A stretch of 64,000 bases of DNA from Planococcus sp. 107-1 (GCF_021513255.1 NZ_CP090977.1:1860001-1924000), one strand, 5' to 3'; counted from the first letter of the stretch, positions 25,965 to 35,246 are shown. The notes: generated by a model from the letters alone, not told the origin. Numbers and translations: made by a program.

Positions 25965-27319
25965 ATGGTCGAAACAAAAACAAAATCCGAAAAACTGAAA
26001 TTGCTTTTCAAAATCGTTTTTCCGATACTCATTACACAAGTAGCGATGTATTTGGTCACTTTTTTTGATATTTACATGACCGCACGTTATGGAACCGAAG
26101 ATCTTGCCGGCGTTTCCATCGGCTCGTCTTTTTGGGTCCCAGTCTACATCGGACTAGCCGGAATACTTATGTCCATCACCCCAATTGTAGCACAATTAAT
26201 GGGGGCTAAGAAAAGAGAAGAAGTAAAAGATGCCGTGCAGCACGGGATTTATTTGGCGGTTATTTTGGCCATCGCCGTTTTTCTTTTTTTCTTTTCGGAA
26301 TCGATCCGCTCCTTGGCCTAATGGATTTGGAACCTGCAGTCGAAGCTGTAGCAGCTGAATATATCTTCGCCATGAGTTTAGGACTCATTCCACTATTCGT
26401 TTACAATGCCCTCCGCTCCTATATTGACGCACTCGGTGCGACTCGCGTTTCCATGTTCATCTCACTGATGTCCGCGCCGATCAATGTACTTTTCAACTAT
26501 TTGTTGATTTTCGGCAGTTTCGGATTTCCGGAACTCGGGGGCCCTGGTGCTGGTTATGCATCCGCCATTACTTACTGGCTCGTGCTTGCCATTGCGGTTT
26601 GGATCATCCACAGCAGAAAACCGTTTGCTGAATTCACCATATTTAAAGCTTGGACGAAACTTTCGTTTGCTCGAATAAAAGAAATCAGCCGAATCGGTGT
26701 CCCCATCGGCATTTCAATTTTTGCGGAGACGAGCATTTTCTCTGCCGTCACGCTGATGATGAGTACATACGGAACGATTACCATTGCAGCGCATCAAATT
26801 GCCATCAATTTCACGTCGCTTCTATACATGCTGCCGCTCAGCATTTCGATGGGGGCAACCATACTCGTCGGCTTTGAAGTCGGGGCTAGACGCTTCAACG
26901 ATGCGCGCGAGTACAGCTGGCTCAGCGTCGGAAGTGCGGTCGTATTCAGTTTTGCTTCCGCTTGCATCCTGTTTTTCATGCGCGAACAAATCGCCGCCTT
27001 GTATTCTTCTGACCCGGCAGTTATCGAACTCGCCATCCAATTCCTCGTGTTTGCTGCCCTGTTCCAAGTGTCGGATGCCATCCAAGCTCCGGTGCAAGGG
27101 GCGCTCAGAGGTTATAAAGACGTGAATATCACATTTGTCATGGCCGTCGTCTCTTATTGGATCATCGGTCTGCCAGTCGGCTACCTGCTTGCCACCTACA
27201 CCGGTTTCGATGCTTTCGGCTATTGGATCGGATTGATCGCCGGCCTTTCTGCAGGCGCTATCACTTTATCGATCCGTTTATTGATCAAACAAAAAAAGAT
27301 TGCCGCTCAGTCAAGTTGA
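25965..27319 (+). pseudogene. MATE-family multidrug efflux transporter, with apparent one-base deletion
   Basis: Cation-coupled multidrug exporter of the MATE (NorM) family with 12 predicted helices and about 451 residues once repaired. The first part (25965-26321) covers helices 1-3 with ILITQVAMYLVTFFDIYMTAR; the second part (to 27319) carries the rest, with GGPGAGYASAITYWLVLAIA. The break lies at 26315-26316: restoring one G turns SLA-stop into SLGLMDLEPAV. TGGAGGATGG precedes the ATG. The stop codon lies inside a hairpin shared with the convergent neighbour. Probably functional. Confidence 0.85.
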
Positions 27320-27334
27320 GTGGCAATCTTTTTA
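27292..27334. terminator. Bidirectional terminator covering both convergent gene ends
   Basis: AAGATTGCCGCTCA and TGAGTGGCAATCTT pair with one mismatch, flanked by an A run and a T run. Both stop codons of the overlapping convergent genes lie within it. Confidence 0.85.
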
Positions 27335-27552
27335 TATAACTCGAGTAATTGGATTTTTTGTAATTCTGCCAAATCGGATTGTTCGATTCGCTCAGCTGCG
27401 TAAGCGAGCTTTTCTTTGACCGGCTTCCGAAGGCGCGGATGGGTCAGCTCATCTTTCAATTCAATGCGAATTTTTTGTTCCAACTGCTCTTCTGTTTCAA
27501 CCTCTTCAGCACCGGCCCGATTTTTCCATAGCTTCCGATAAGCTTCGATCAA
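27307..27552 (-). CDS. Small helical protein of unknown function, coupled to the CobW gene
   Basis: An 81-residue, highly charged helical protein (Glu, Lys, Leu and Arg-rich, no membrane segment). The start is a TTG at 27552, overlapping the CobW stop codon as TTGA, with GAGGTGG seven bases upstream; longer versions read into cobW out of frame. Its last 13 bases overlap the convergent MATE gene. I do not recognise the family. Context suggests translation coupled to the metallochaperone-like GTPase. Confidence 0.6.
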   Translation of the reverse strand: MIEAYRKLWKNRAGAEEVETEEQLEQKIRIELKDELTHPRLRKPVKEKLAYAAERIEQSDLAELQKIQLLELYKKIATQLD

Positions 27553-28430
27553 GGCAATTCCACCTCTTCGATCCCTTCTCCGATCACGACAATCTGTGTG
27601 TTCATCTTCATGTATTCCGGCAGCCATTGGGCCATTCCGTAAGCGTATTGGAAGGCATGAGGGTATTTATCCCCTTCAAGCGGCACATACCCTTTAATGC
27701 GGTAAACCGTTTCTGGCAATTCACGAAGCCACTCTTCAAAGTCTTCGCGTTTTACCGGTTTTGTAAATGGAAAGACCCGTGTATTTAAGTTCAATTTGGA
27801 AACTGGAGCAGATTCGACTGCCCCTTTCTTCGAAGCGGTCAATTTCTCAAGCATCGAAAAAGGAACTTTCGAGTGGGTCGTCTGTAGAATCGCAGCTGTT
27901 GAATTCAAGCCTTGAAGTTCGAAAGTCACTTTCCCTTGCTCTTCGTCGCTCAATAAATCCATCTTATTTGCCAAGATCAAATCTGCATGGCGAATTTGTT
28001 CGATAAATAGCGATCGGATTTGCGGAGAGAGTTGTTCCCGGTCAAGCCAGCGCTTGCTGTCAGCAACCGTAATAATGCCTTTGAAATTCAAACGCTCTGC
28101 AAATAATGGCGAGAAAATGGCATCCAATGCTTCAACTGGGTGGGCAGCTCCCGTTGTTTCAATCAATAGCAGATCAAATTCCTCTTCAGCCAGTAAAGTC
28201 TGGATTTGGGCTTCTGATCGTTCAGAACCGGTGCAGCAGATGCAGCCGTCCAAAAGTTCTTTTAACGGCACGCCATCTTCCACTTCATCTGAGTCAAAGT
28301 TCATCTGGCCAAGCTCATTCATGAAGACTGCAGGTTTTAGCCCCGCTTCTTTCGCTTGCTGAATGATATTTTTTAATAATGTCGTCTTCCCGCTGCCTAA
28401 AAAACCGCTGAATAAATATACGTCTTTCAA
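27549..28430 (-). CDS. CobW/COG0523 family GTP-binding metallochaperone
   Basis: G3E-family GTPase of 293 residues, likely delivering a metal such as zinc to client proteins. Walker A is SGFLGSGKTTLL near residue 8; the hallmark metal-binding CxCC motif is GCICCT near residue 64; Walker B region is LLIETTGAAHP and the base-specificity motif is NKMD. The C-terminal CobW_C domain follows (VFPFTKPVKREDFEEWL). Many COG0523 genes are zinc-regulated, but no Zur box was recognised here. Confidence 0.87.
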   Translation of the reverse strand: MKDVYLFSGFLGSGKTTLLKNIIQQAKEAGLKPAVFMNELGQMNFDSDEVEDGVPLKELLDGCICCTGSERSEAQIQTLLAEEEFDLLLIETTGAAHPVEALDAIFSPLFAERLNFKGIITVADSKRWLDREQLSPQIRSLFIEQIRHADLILANKMDLLSDEEQGKVTFELQGLNSTAAILQTTHSKVPFSMLEKLTASKKGAVESAPVSKLNLNTRVFPFTKPVKREDFEEWLRELPETVYRIKGYVPLEGDKYPHAFQYAYGMAQWLPEYMKMNTQIVVIGEGIEEVELP

Positions 28431-28457
28431 TGTTTTTCCCCCTCAATTGGCATCTAG

Positions 28458-28485
28458 ATAAAAAAGGCCCGCTATTTGCGGACCT
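28458..28485 (-). terminator. Terminator of ctpB
   Basis: On the minus strand AGGTCCGC pairs with GCGGGCCT (one G-U), followed by a T run (28465-28472 with 28478-28485). Confidence 0.8.
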
Positions 28486-28490
28486 CCAGT

Positions 28491-30033
28491 TTATTCTTCT
28501 GTATCTTCTTTCGCCGCTTCTTCTGTTTCTTTCTCAGTTTCAGCAGTAATCCCAGCTTCTTCCATTACGATTTTCTTCGCTTCTAGAAGTTGTGGGTCGT
28601 CTTTTTCAATTTTCAAGCGCAGTGCATCCATAATGGCAAAACTTGTATCGCCTGTTATGATGCCTGTTGCTTCCAATTCATTTTCTTCCTGGAAAGTTTC
28701 GACTGCTTCTTGAAGTTTTTCTTCAAAAATGCCATCTACTTCTCCAACTTCAAATCCGAGTGCTTCCAGCATTTTTTCTGCAGTCCGTACATTTTCAGAA
28801 AATGCGCCGTCTTTCAGCTCAGCTGAAGGGTCTAATATCGGCAATGATGCATATTCTGGATAAGCCACTTCTTTATCCGGCATAATGCCTTTCTCATGTA
28901 TCCAATTGCCTTCCGGCGTTAACCATTTCGCCGTCGTAAATTTCAAGTTCGAACCGTCTTCCAAGTCGCTCGCTGTTTGTACGGTCCCTTTACCGAAAGT
29001 CTTTTCTCCAACTAATTGGATTCCAGCCGATTCACTCATGGCACCTGCAAGAATTTCAGAAGCAGAAGCGGATCCGCCATCAATCAACAATGTGACTGGT
29101 ACTTTTACTTTCGTTCCTGGAGAAGACATATAGACTTCAGGTTCTTCGCCTTTAGCCTGAACTTCGAACATCTCTTTGCCTTCATCGATGAACAAATTCG
29201 AAATATCCAAAGCTGTCGTCAATAATCCGCCTGGATTTTGGCGAACATCCAGGACCATAGCTTCCATGCCTTCTTTTTCCATATCCGTTATGGCACTCAA
29301 TAACTCGTCATATGTGTTTTCCGAGAAACTGGTAATTTGAATATGGGCAACATTATCGCCGATCATTTCTGCATAAACCGTTTCAATGGGAATTTCATCG
29401 CGGATGATTTTAAATTCCATCGGCTCTGCCGATTCACCGCGCTTCACTGTCAAGGTCACTTCAGAACCTTTTTCGCCACGGATTAAAATTACCGCTTCAG
29501 AAGCACTCATTCCTTGAATGCTTTCGCCATCCACTTGTGTGATGATATCGCCAGGCATAATTCCCGCTTTTTCAGCTGGAGAATTTTTGATCGGAGATAC
29601 GACACTGATGTAGCCGTTCCGCTCCTGCACTTCCGCTCCGATTCCTTGGAAGCTCGAAGAAATGCCTTCAAGAAACTGGGAAGCTTCGTCTTTATTCATA
29701 TAATCGCTATATGGATCATCCAACGAGTCGATCATGCCGTTGATTGCGCCATTGATCAATTCCTGATCATCAAGGTCTTCGTAATATTCAGCATGCAGTT
29801 GATCATAAGCTGCATATAATTTCTGGAACTCACTTCTTTGCGGAGAAGTCACTTCCACCGCTTTTTCATCTCCGAACGTCAACGCAAAAACGGTTAACCC
29901 CCGCTGTACATAATATCAGAAGAACAACAAGCATGATAAAATAGAATGTTTTCATCCGGATAAAATGGGACGGAGCTTCTTCTGCCGGCGGGATCTGTTG
30001 TTGCTCCTCACCTGGGCGCTTTTCATCCATCAT
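28491..30033 (-). pseudogene. ctpB: C-terminal processing protease (S41, CtpB-like), with apparent one-base insertion
   Basis: Membrane-anchored serine protease of about 513 residues once repaired. Order of parts: cytoplasmic N-terminus (MMDEKRPGEEQQQ), one transmembrane helix (TFYFIMLVVLLILCTAG), S41 helical region, PDZ domain (NSPAEKAGIMPGDIITQVDG), protease core with catalytic Ser in GGSASASEILAGAM and Lys in KTFGKGTVQTA, and a C-terminal peptidoglycan-binding domain. The frame breaks in a run of five C at 29898-29902, just after the membrane helix; four C restores AGLTVFALTFGDE. Likely a sequencing error. The start is the ATG at 30033 or 30030. Confidence 0.87.
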
Positions 30034-30100
30034 TTTCACCACTTTCATAATTGCCAATCAAACTGTTTTAGATTTTATCAGGCTTGGCTAAAAATTAAAA

Positions 30101-30131
30101 GAAAAAGACTGTCAAGACAGTCTCTTTTTTT
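30101..30131 (-). terminator. Terminator of deoD
   Basis: AGACTGTC (30106-30113) with GACAGTCT (30116-30123); on the minus strand TTTTTC follows. Confidence 0.82.
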
Positions 30132-30135
30132 GTTC

Positions 30136-30840
30136 CTATTCCTGGATTGCTGCATCAAGCGCTACAACGATCATGTCATTGAAAGTTGTCTGGCGCTCTT
30201 CAGAAGTTGTCACTTCTCCAGTGATCAAGTGGTCGCTAACTGTCAGGATAGACAATGCCTTGCGGCCAAATTTAGCAGCCAATGTATAAAGTGCAGCAGA
30301 TTCCATTTCCAGGCCTAGAACGCCGTATTTCGCCCATTTTTCGTGTTCTGCGAACTCGTTGTAGAATACATCTTCAGTAAAGACGTTCCCTACACGCAAG
30401 TTCAATCCTTTTTCAAGGCCTGCATTATAAGCTTTCAATAGCAAATCAAAATCGGCAAGTGGAGCATAGTCGATGCCGTTGAAAATGATTTCGTTCATTT
30501 TTGAATCTGTAGATGCACCTTGCGCCAAGATGACGTCGCGGACTTTAACATCTTCATGGATCGAACCGCAAGTACCCACACGGATCAATTTCTGTACGTC
30601 ATATTCGTTCATCAATTCAGTAATGTAAATTGAAATTGAAGGTACGCCCATTCCAGTTCCTTGAACGGAAATGCGTTTGCCTTTATATGTACCTGTGTAG
30701 CCGAACATATTGCGGACATCATTATACAATACTGCATCTTCTAAGAAAGTCTCAGCAATATATTTCGCGCGAAGCGGATCTCCCGGAAGCAGGATTGTAT
30801 CGGCGATATCGCCTTTTTTTGCATTGATGTGAACACTCAT
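30136..30840 (-). CDS. deoD: Purine nucleoside phosphorylase DeoD
   Basis: Hexameric low-molecular-mass purine nucleoside phosphorylase: splits inosine, guanosine or adenosine with phosphate to base and ribose-1-phosphate in purine salvage. The 234-residue sequence carries the family landmarks [17 protein letters not shown], the phosphate-binding [12 protein letters not shown], and the base-site [15 protein letters not shown] and TVSDHL, the last with the catalytic Asp. A clear ATG start and a terminator just after the stop make it a single-gene unit. Confidence 0.96.
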   Translation of the reverse strand: MSVHINAKKGDIADTILLPGDPLRAKYIAETFLEDAVLYNDVRNMFGYTGTYKGKRISVQGTGMGVPSISIYITELMNEYDVQKLIRVGTCGSIHEDVKVRDVILAQGASTDSKMNEIIFNGIDYAPLADFDLLLKAYNAGLEKGLNLRVGNVFTEDVFYNEFAEHEKWAKYGVLGLEMESAALYTLAAKFGRKALSILTVSDHLITGEVTTSEERQTTFNDMIVVALDAAIQE

Positions 30841-30910
30841 TTATAAAACCTCACTTTATTTTAGTCGTTCTTATCATACTGTTTTTTCGTTGCTTGTGCA
30901 ATCGATTAAC

Positions 30911-31126
30911 TTAATGCCTCACATATTCATCCCAAATCGAATCAAAAGTTGAAGCTTTTAATACAGGATGCGCTCGTTCTTCAATATACCTAGATAATTC
31001 TTCGAAGTCTTCCGATGCTTTTGGAAAGCTGTGGTCTAAGAACATGGACTCTGCAAATTCCGAGAAATCATCCACTTTTAGCTTGCCGCGGTATTTCAAC
31101 GCAAATTGATAAAAAGAACGTTTCAC
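30911..31126 (-). CDS. yozE: YozE-family protein (UPF0346)
   Basis: A 71-residue helical protein matching the conserved Bacillales YozE family: MKRSFYQFALKYRGK at the N-terminus and a conserved acidic helix DDFSEFAESMFLDHSFPK. Reported structures show a small helical bundle; function unknown. AGGTG lies close before the ATG. It lies downstream of msrB behind a terminator. Confidence 0.82.
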   Translation of the reverse strand: MKRSFYQFALKYRGKLKVDDFSEFAESMFLDHSFPKASEDFEELSRYIEERAHPVLKASTFDSIWDEYVRH

Positions 31127-31150
31127 CTATTCCCCTCCTCTATTTTCGCA

Positions 31151-31177
31151 AGGAAAAGCCCGGACATTTGTCCGGGC
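31151..31177 (-). terminator. Terminator of msrB
   Basis: GCCCGGACA (31158-31166) with TGTCCGGGC (31169-31177); on the minus strand TTTTCC follows. Confidence 0.8.
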
Positions 31178-31183
31178 ATCCAA

Positions 31184-31609
31184 TCATTCAAATAGTTGTT
31201 TGTATTCAGATAAGCCTTCTGCATCCAATTGGTCTTTAGGCACAAATCGCAATGCCGCTGAATTGATGCAATAACGCAAGCCGCCAAGCGAAGAAGGTCC
31301 ATCCGGGAACAAATGCCCAAGATGTGAATCTGCTGTAGCACTTCTGACTTCCGTTCTTCTCATGCCGTGGCTGGTGTCAAAGTTCTCTTTGATTTCTGAA
31401 CCTTCCAGTGGTTTTGCAAAGCTTGGCCATCCACAATGGGCATCGTATTTATCTTTGCTGCTGAAAAGCGGCTTTCCTGAAACGATGTCTACATAAATGC
31501 CGTCTTCAAACAATTGATCATATTCGCCCTGGAACGGCGGTTCCGTACCGTTTTCCTGCGTGACATGATATTGCATCGGCGTCAATTTTGCTTTTAAATC
31601 TTCTTTCAT
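31184..31609 (-). CDS. msrB: Peptide-methionine (R)-S-oxide reductase MsrB
   Basis: Reduces the R form of methionine sulfoxide in proteins. The 141-residue protein has the SelR fold landmarks [10 protein letters not shown] and the catalytic Cys in [11 protein letters not shown]; the two zinc-binding CxxC pairs of zinc-type MsrB are absent. The start is the ATG at 31609, overlapping the msrA stop codon as ATGA, so the two are translationally coupled. The longer reading to 31624 is not needed. Confidence 0.95.
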   Translation of the reverse strand: MKEDLKAKLTPMQYHVTQENGTEPPFQGEYDQLFEDGIYVDIVSGKPLFSSKDKYDAHCGWPSFAKPLEGSEIKENFDTSHGMRRTEVRSATADSHLGHLFPDGPSSLGGLRYCINSAALRFVPKDQLDAEGLSEYKQLFE

Positions 31610-32136
31610 GATTGTCCACCCCAATTTTTTTCAATGAACCCCGCTCTTCCCGATCCAACTGAATAGCGGTTATAATGGGCAGGGTTTTTCTTATAATAAT
31701 CCTGATGGTAATCTTCTGCCAAATAAAACGGCTTGGCTTCGAGAATTTTAGTTGCTATCGGTTTTGAAAACTTCCCTGAGTTTTCCAGGTCTTTTTTAGA
31801 TTGTTCAGCAGCAAGTCGCTGTTCTTCCGAATGATAGAAAATCGCCGTTTGATACGATTGGCCGCGGTCGAAAAACTGGCCGCCTGCATCTGTCGGATCA
31901 ATTTGGCTCCAAAAAATTTCTAAAAGTTTTTCATAGGAAAAAATTTCAGGCTGAAACGTAATTTGGACCGCTTCATAATGGCCAGTCGTTTCTGAACACA
32001 CTTGTTCATAAGTAGGATTAGGCAAATCGCCGCCTGTATAGCCGCTTACCACTGACTCAATTCCATCATAGGAATCAAAAGGCTTGACCATACACCAAAA
32101 ACAGCCGCCTGCAAATGTCGCTTTTTCTGTCTTCAT
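31606..32136 (-). CDS. msrA: Peptide-methionine (S)-S-oxide reductase MsrA, copy 2
   Basis: Second MsrA of the window, 176 residues, active site GGCFWC near residue 11 and the pocket region [13 protein letters not shown]. It is clearly a paralogue of the copy at 5296-5832, with long identical stretches such as [12 protein letters not shown] and [11 protein letters not shown]. Extra features here are a Cys in [13 protein letters not shown] and a different C-terminus. This copy is coupled to msrB. It matches the B. subtilis msrA-msrB order beside ypmS and ypmR. Confidence 0.94.
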   Translation of the reverse strand: MKTEKATFAGGCFWCMVKPFDSYDGIESVVSGYTGGDLPNPTYEQVCSETTGHYEAVQITFQPEIFSYEKLLEIFWSQIDPTDAGGQFFDRGQSYQTAIFYHSEEQRLAAEQSKKDLENSGKFSKPIATKILEAKPFYLAEDYHQDYYKKNPAHYNRYSVGSGRAGFIEKNWGGQS

Positions 32137-32151
32137 CCAATTCCACCATCC

Positions 32152-32730
32152 TTATCTCTGAATCGTTACACGCAAACGTATATCATCTTCTTCGAGATTG
32201 AAAGAGGTTGCCCTAACTGCGATTCCGCCATCCAACGGGATTTCTGTCAATTTCAGCAACACTGATTCCTCGGAAGGCTCAACTTCCATGAAATCCGGAA
32301 GCTCTACTGAGTCTCTTAGCAATTTTAACGCAGATTCAGGCGGAATATCCAGCATACCGACCTCGACCGACTTTTGCTGAAGAAGTAAATTGCCGTCTTC
32401 TTGGACAAACGGTTCAAATCTTAACAAGATTGGCAACGTGATCGAAAAAACTTCCAGCTCTGTAGATAAGCTCACATCATCATCTACCGACAAAGCGAGT
32501 GGGATTGGCTGGTCAGCCATTGCCTGTTGAATGTAAGTGTTGGCAATGCCTTCGAAATCGTCTTTAGTTACATTTATGATTACCGAGTTTCCGGCTAAAT
32601 TATTCTGTGCTGCACTTGAATCCGCTAATGAATGCTTTTCTGCTGGTGTGGTGATCAATAGGAACAAGGCAAGGATAGCAAGAATATTCACTGTCAGCAG
32701 CACTAAAAAAGCGGAACGCCAAATCTTCAA
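32152..32730 (-). CDS. ypmS: YpmS-like membrane-anchored protein (DUF2140)
   Basis: A 192-residue protein with one N-terminal transmembrane helix (VLLTVNILAILALFLLIT) and an extracytoplasmic domain of alternating beta strands with features of the DUF2140 family (ISTELEVFSITLPI-like and VRATSFNLEEDDIRL). It follows ypmR by 11 bases, the same pair order as I recall in B. subtilis. Biochemical role unknown; an envelope function with the adjacent lipase is inference. Confidence 0.8.
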   Translation of the reverse strand: MKIWRSAFLVLLTVNILAILALFLLITTPAEKHSLADSSAAQNNLAGNSVIINVTKDDFEGIANTYIQQAMADQPIPLALSVDDDVSLSTELEVFSITLPILLRFEPFVQEDGNLLLQQKSVEVGMLDIPPESALKLLRDSVELPDFMEVEPSEESVLLKLTEIPLDGGIAVRATSFNLEEDDIRLRVTIQR

Positions 32731-32741
32731 TTAAACCCCTC

Positions 32742-33539
32742 CTATTCTTGATAACTAAGTCCGCATTCTCCCATTCTTTCAACAATCCGTTCAGTCATCA
32801 GCTCGTAGCCTTTACTGTTCGGATGGAAAAAATCTGTATGGTATACAAGATTGTCGTTGCCGACAAACAGATCCTCGACTGGTACAAAACAGGCAAGCGG
32901 ATCTTCTTCTGTTATTTCCATCATGGCCTCGTTGTAATTGGTGATGATTTCTTCAAATTCTGCCACTTCATCGGTGATTAAAGAAAAAGGATTGTATATG
33001 CCGACAGCAATGATGGGAACAGAAGGGTTGATTGCGCGGATGGATTTAAAAATAGTGCGGTAGCGATTTTCATATAAAACGAGTTCGTCTTTAAAAGCTT
33101 CGATATTCAAGGAAAAAAGGTCCCTTTTGACAATTTTCATGATATCGTTTCCGCCAATCGTCATCGTGACGTAATCCGCTTCCGTAATTGGGCCGGTCAA
33201 TACCCCTTTCGGAAACATGGCCAGCAGCTGGTCGCTTCTGCGTCCACGTTTGGCAGTGTTTTCGACTATCGTACCCCGCACCCCTGGCCAATCACTGATT
33301 TCCTCAGCTAGCCTGCCGGTATAACCGCCCAAATTTTCAGTATCGCCGACTCCTTGTGAAAGCGAGTCGCCGAGCGCTGTAATAATCAGAGCTTGCGGCA
33401 CGAAATTCGGCGGCACCCGGTATTCAGAAAAAGCGATGGGGACCCTTGGTTCGGCTTCATCTTTCCCAAAAATGAACGATGAACTGCATCCCGCTAAGAT
33501 TCCCGCGCTAAAATTAAAATAAACAGGATGCGTTTCAAT
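32742..33539 (-). CDS. ypmR: YpmR-like GDSL/SGNH lipase, lipoprotein
   Basis: Secreted, membrane-anchored SGNH hydrolase of about 265 residues, probably an esterase. The start is a TTG at 33539, eight bases after AAAGGGG; it gives a short signal peptide ending in the lipobox LAGC near residue 18. Choosing the later GTG at 33416 would lose it. Block I is ALGDSLSQGVGD, block III is TIGGNDI and block V is DFFHPNSKGYELM, giving the Ser-Asp-His triad. The GTG start sometimes assumed lies inside the mature protein. Confidence 0.87.
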   Translation of the reverse strand: METHPVYFNFSAGILAGCSSSFIFGKDEAEPRVPIAFSEYRVPPNFVPQALIITALGDSLSQGVGDTENLGGYTGRLAEEISDWPGVRGTIVENTAKRGRRSDQLLAMFPKGVLTGPITEADYVTMTIGGNDIMKIVKRDLFSLNIEAFKDELVLYENRYRTIFKSIRAINPSVPIIAVGIYNPFSLITDEVAEFEEIITNYNEAMMEITEEDPLACFVPVEDLFVGNDNLVYHTDFFHPNSKGYELMTERIVERMGECGLSYQE

Positions 33540-33577
33540 TTAGTCGCCCCTTTAACAGAATCCATTTGACGGTTTGT

Positions 33578-34417
33578 TCAGTCTGTATAGAACATGAAAC
33601 CAATAGCTCCAACTCCTGTATGCGTCGAGATTACCGGGGTTGTGTAGTCGAATTTAATATTGGTATGCCCTTCTTGCTCAAGCTGTTGTTTCAACGGGTC
33701 CCCCATTGCCAATCCTTCTGCATGGGCAATGCCGATGCCTTTTACCGTTTTCCCCGCAGTCCGCTCGTTGAAGTCATTCATCAAATATTGAACAACTTGT
33801 TTGTAGCTCCGGGCTTTCGCCACCGGCGTGTATTCTCCTCCGTCTAGGGAAGCGATTGGTTTGATCTTCAAAAATGAGCCGATCATGGCTCTTCCTTTCC
33901 CGATACGCCCGCCTTTCACTAGGTTTTCCAATGTATCAACTACGACGAATAGCTTTGTATTTTCTCTGATGGTCTCCACTCGTTGAACGATTTCTTCCAT
34001 CGTTTTCCCTTCAGCCGCCATATCTGCAGCTTCGAAAACCTGGAATGCGAGGGCGTGGGAAATGTAGCGGGAATCGATGACGGTGACGTCCGAATCAGTG
34101 AGTTCTGCGGCTGTCCGGGCCGATTCAACTGTTCCGCTCATGCCGCCGGTCATATGAATCGAAAGAACTTGGTCCCCGTTTGCACCAAGCCGATCATAGA
34201 GTTCTTTAAAGATCCCAGGGGCAGGCTGTGAACTTTTCGGCAATTCTTTTGAAGTGGCCATCATTTCCAAAAACGATTTCGGTTCCAAATCCACTCGGTC
34301 TAAATAGCTCTTGCCATCGATTTGAATATTCAAAGGCACGACATGGAGGTTGTATTTTTCAATCATATCGGGTTTTAAATCTGCTGTTGAATCCGTAACA
34401 ATATGTATCTTTGGCAT
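33578..34417 (-). CDS. DegV-family fatty-acid-binding protein
   Basis: A 279-residue DegV protein that binds fatty acids; in Gram-positive bacteria the FakB members present fatty acid to the kinase FakA for phosphorylation. Seen are the N-terminal HIVTDSTADLKP, the central ILSIHMTGGMSGT-type loop (here VLSIHMTGGMSGT), VVVDTLENLVKGGRIGKG and the late Arg/His region (IGIAHAEGLAMGDP). DegV proteins often occur in several copies; no FakA gene is in this window. It lies before a plsC gene that uses acyl chains, which is a plausible functional link. Confidence 0.88.
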   Translation of the reverse strand: MPKIHIVTDSTADLKPDMIEKYNLHVVPLNIQIDGKSYLDRVDLEPKSFLEMMATSKELPKSSQPAPGIFKELYDRLGANGDQVLSIHMTGGMSGTVESARTAAELTDSDVTVIDSRYISHALAFQVFEAADMAAEGKTMEEIVQRVETIRENTKLFVVVDTLENLVKGGRIGKGRAMIGSFLKIKPIASLDGGEYTPVAKARSYKQVVQYLMNDFNERTAGKTVKGIGIAHAEGLAMGDPLKQQLEQEGHTNIKFDYTTPVISTHTGVGAIGFMFYTD

Positions 34418-34485
34418 AAAATCACTCCTACATAATATATTCCTTTAGTTGGTCCATCTAAAACTTCCGGTGAATTTGTGTAAAA

Positions 34486-34512
34486 AAACAGATCTATAGC
34501 AGACCTGTTTTT
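34486..34512 (-). terminator. Terminator overlapping the end of plsC
   Basis: On the minus strand AAACAGGTCT pairs with AGATCTGTTT (one G-U), followed by a T run; it includes the plsC stop codon. Confidence 0.8.
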
Positions 34513-35237
34513 CCACTTCCTATCAACGCCACCGCTTCTTCCACTTTTGAACGAATCAAAGGAATCAGGATTTTCGCATCCGTGTCTTTTATAAAGTCGG
34601 CTTCGATCGGCTTTAATACCCTCACCTTGATATCGGCGGGACGGATTTTATTATTGTTTTTTTCCATGACCGCGGATGTTCCATGGATGGCAATCGGTAC
34701 AATCGGTACACCTGAATCTTTGGCGATGCGCATAAAACCCGATTTGAAGTCGCCGACTCCTGCGCCTTTGCTCCTTGTCCCTTCCGGAAAAATCAAGATG
34801 GAATGGCCAGCTTTCAGCTTTTCCGCACTATCTGCAATCGACTTAAAAGAACTTCTCCGGTCCGTCCGATCTAGAAACACACAATTCATTTCTTCCATAT
34901 AATGCGGAATGATCGGCAACTTCTTCACTTCTTTTTTAGAAATAAATCCGAAAGGCTTTGGAATGGATGACAGCAGCACAGGGATATCAAAATTCCCTTC
35001 GTGGTTGCTGATAAGCAATACAGGGCCTTCGGGAAGATGTTCCAACCCGTCAATTTCAATTTTGCTTTTTGTTCGCTTCATAATGCCAGCTGCCCATTTT
35101 TGAGGTTCAGAATGGATTAACGCGTCATACTCCGCTTTTGCCATACTGGCTTTTTGCGCTTTAAACTTTTTGAGGTTCATGGCTGCAATCGGCAAATAGC
35201 CGAATAGAAAAGAAAAGGTCTTAACTGAATTATACAT
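34494..35237 (-). CDS. plsC: 1-acyl-sn-glycerol-3-phosphate acyltransferase
   Basis: Adds the second acyl chain to lysophosphatidic acid to make phosphatidic acid, at the membrane. The 247-residue protein has the catalytic HX4D motif as NHEGNFD near residue 86, the acceptor-site block LDRTDRRSSFKS, and the FPEGTRSKGAG block. It follows dfrA by nine bases and ends the thyA-dfrA-plsC operon. Confidence 0.9.
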   Translation of the reverse strand: MYNSVKTFSFLFGYLPIAAMNLKKFKAQKASMAKAEYDALIHSEPQKWAAGIMKRTKSKIEIDGLEHLPEGPVLLISNHEGNFDIPVLLSSIPKPFGFISKKEVKKLPIIPHYMEEMNCVFLDRTDRRSSFKSIADSAEKLKAGHSILIFPEGTRSKGAGVGDFKSGFMRIAKDSGVPIVPIAIHGTSAVMEKNNNKIRPADIKVRVLKPIEADFIKDTDAKILIPLIRSKVEEAVALIGSGKTGLL

Positions 35238-35246
35238 CTTTGCGAC

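Noticed and set aside
23700..26330. Programmed ribosomal frameshifting as explanation for dapF, murG and MATE
   Set aside because: No slippery heptamer followed by a pseudoknot or an internal Shine-Dalgarno is seen at the break points, and the lesions occur in unrelated genes.
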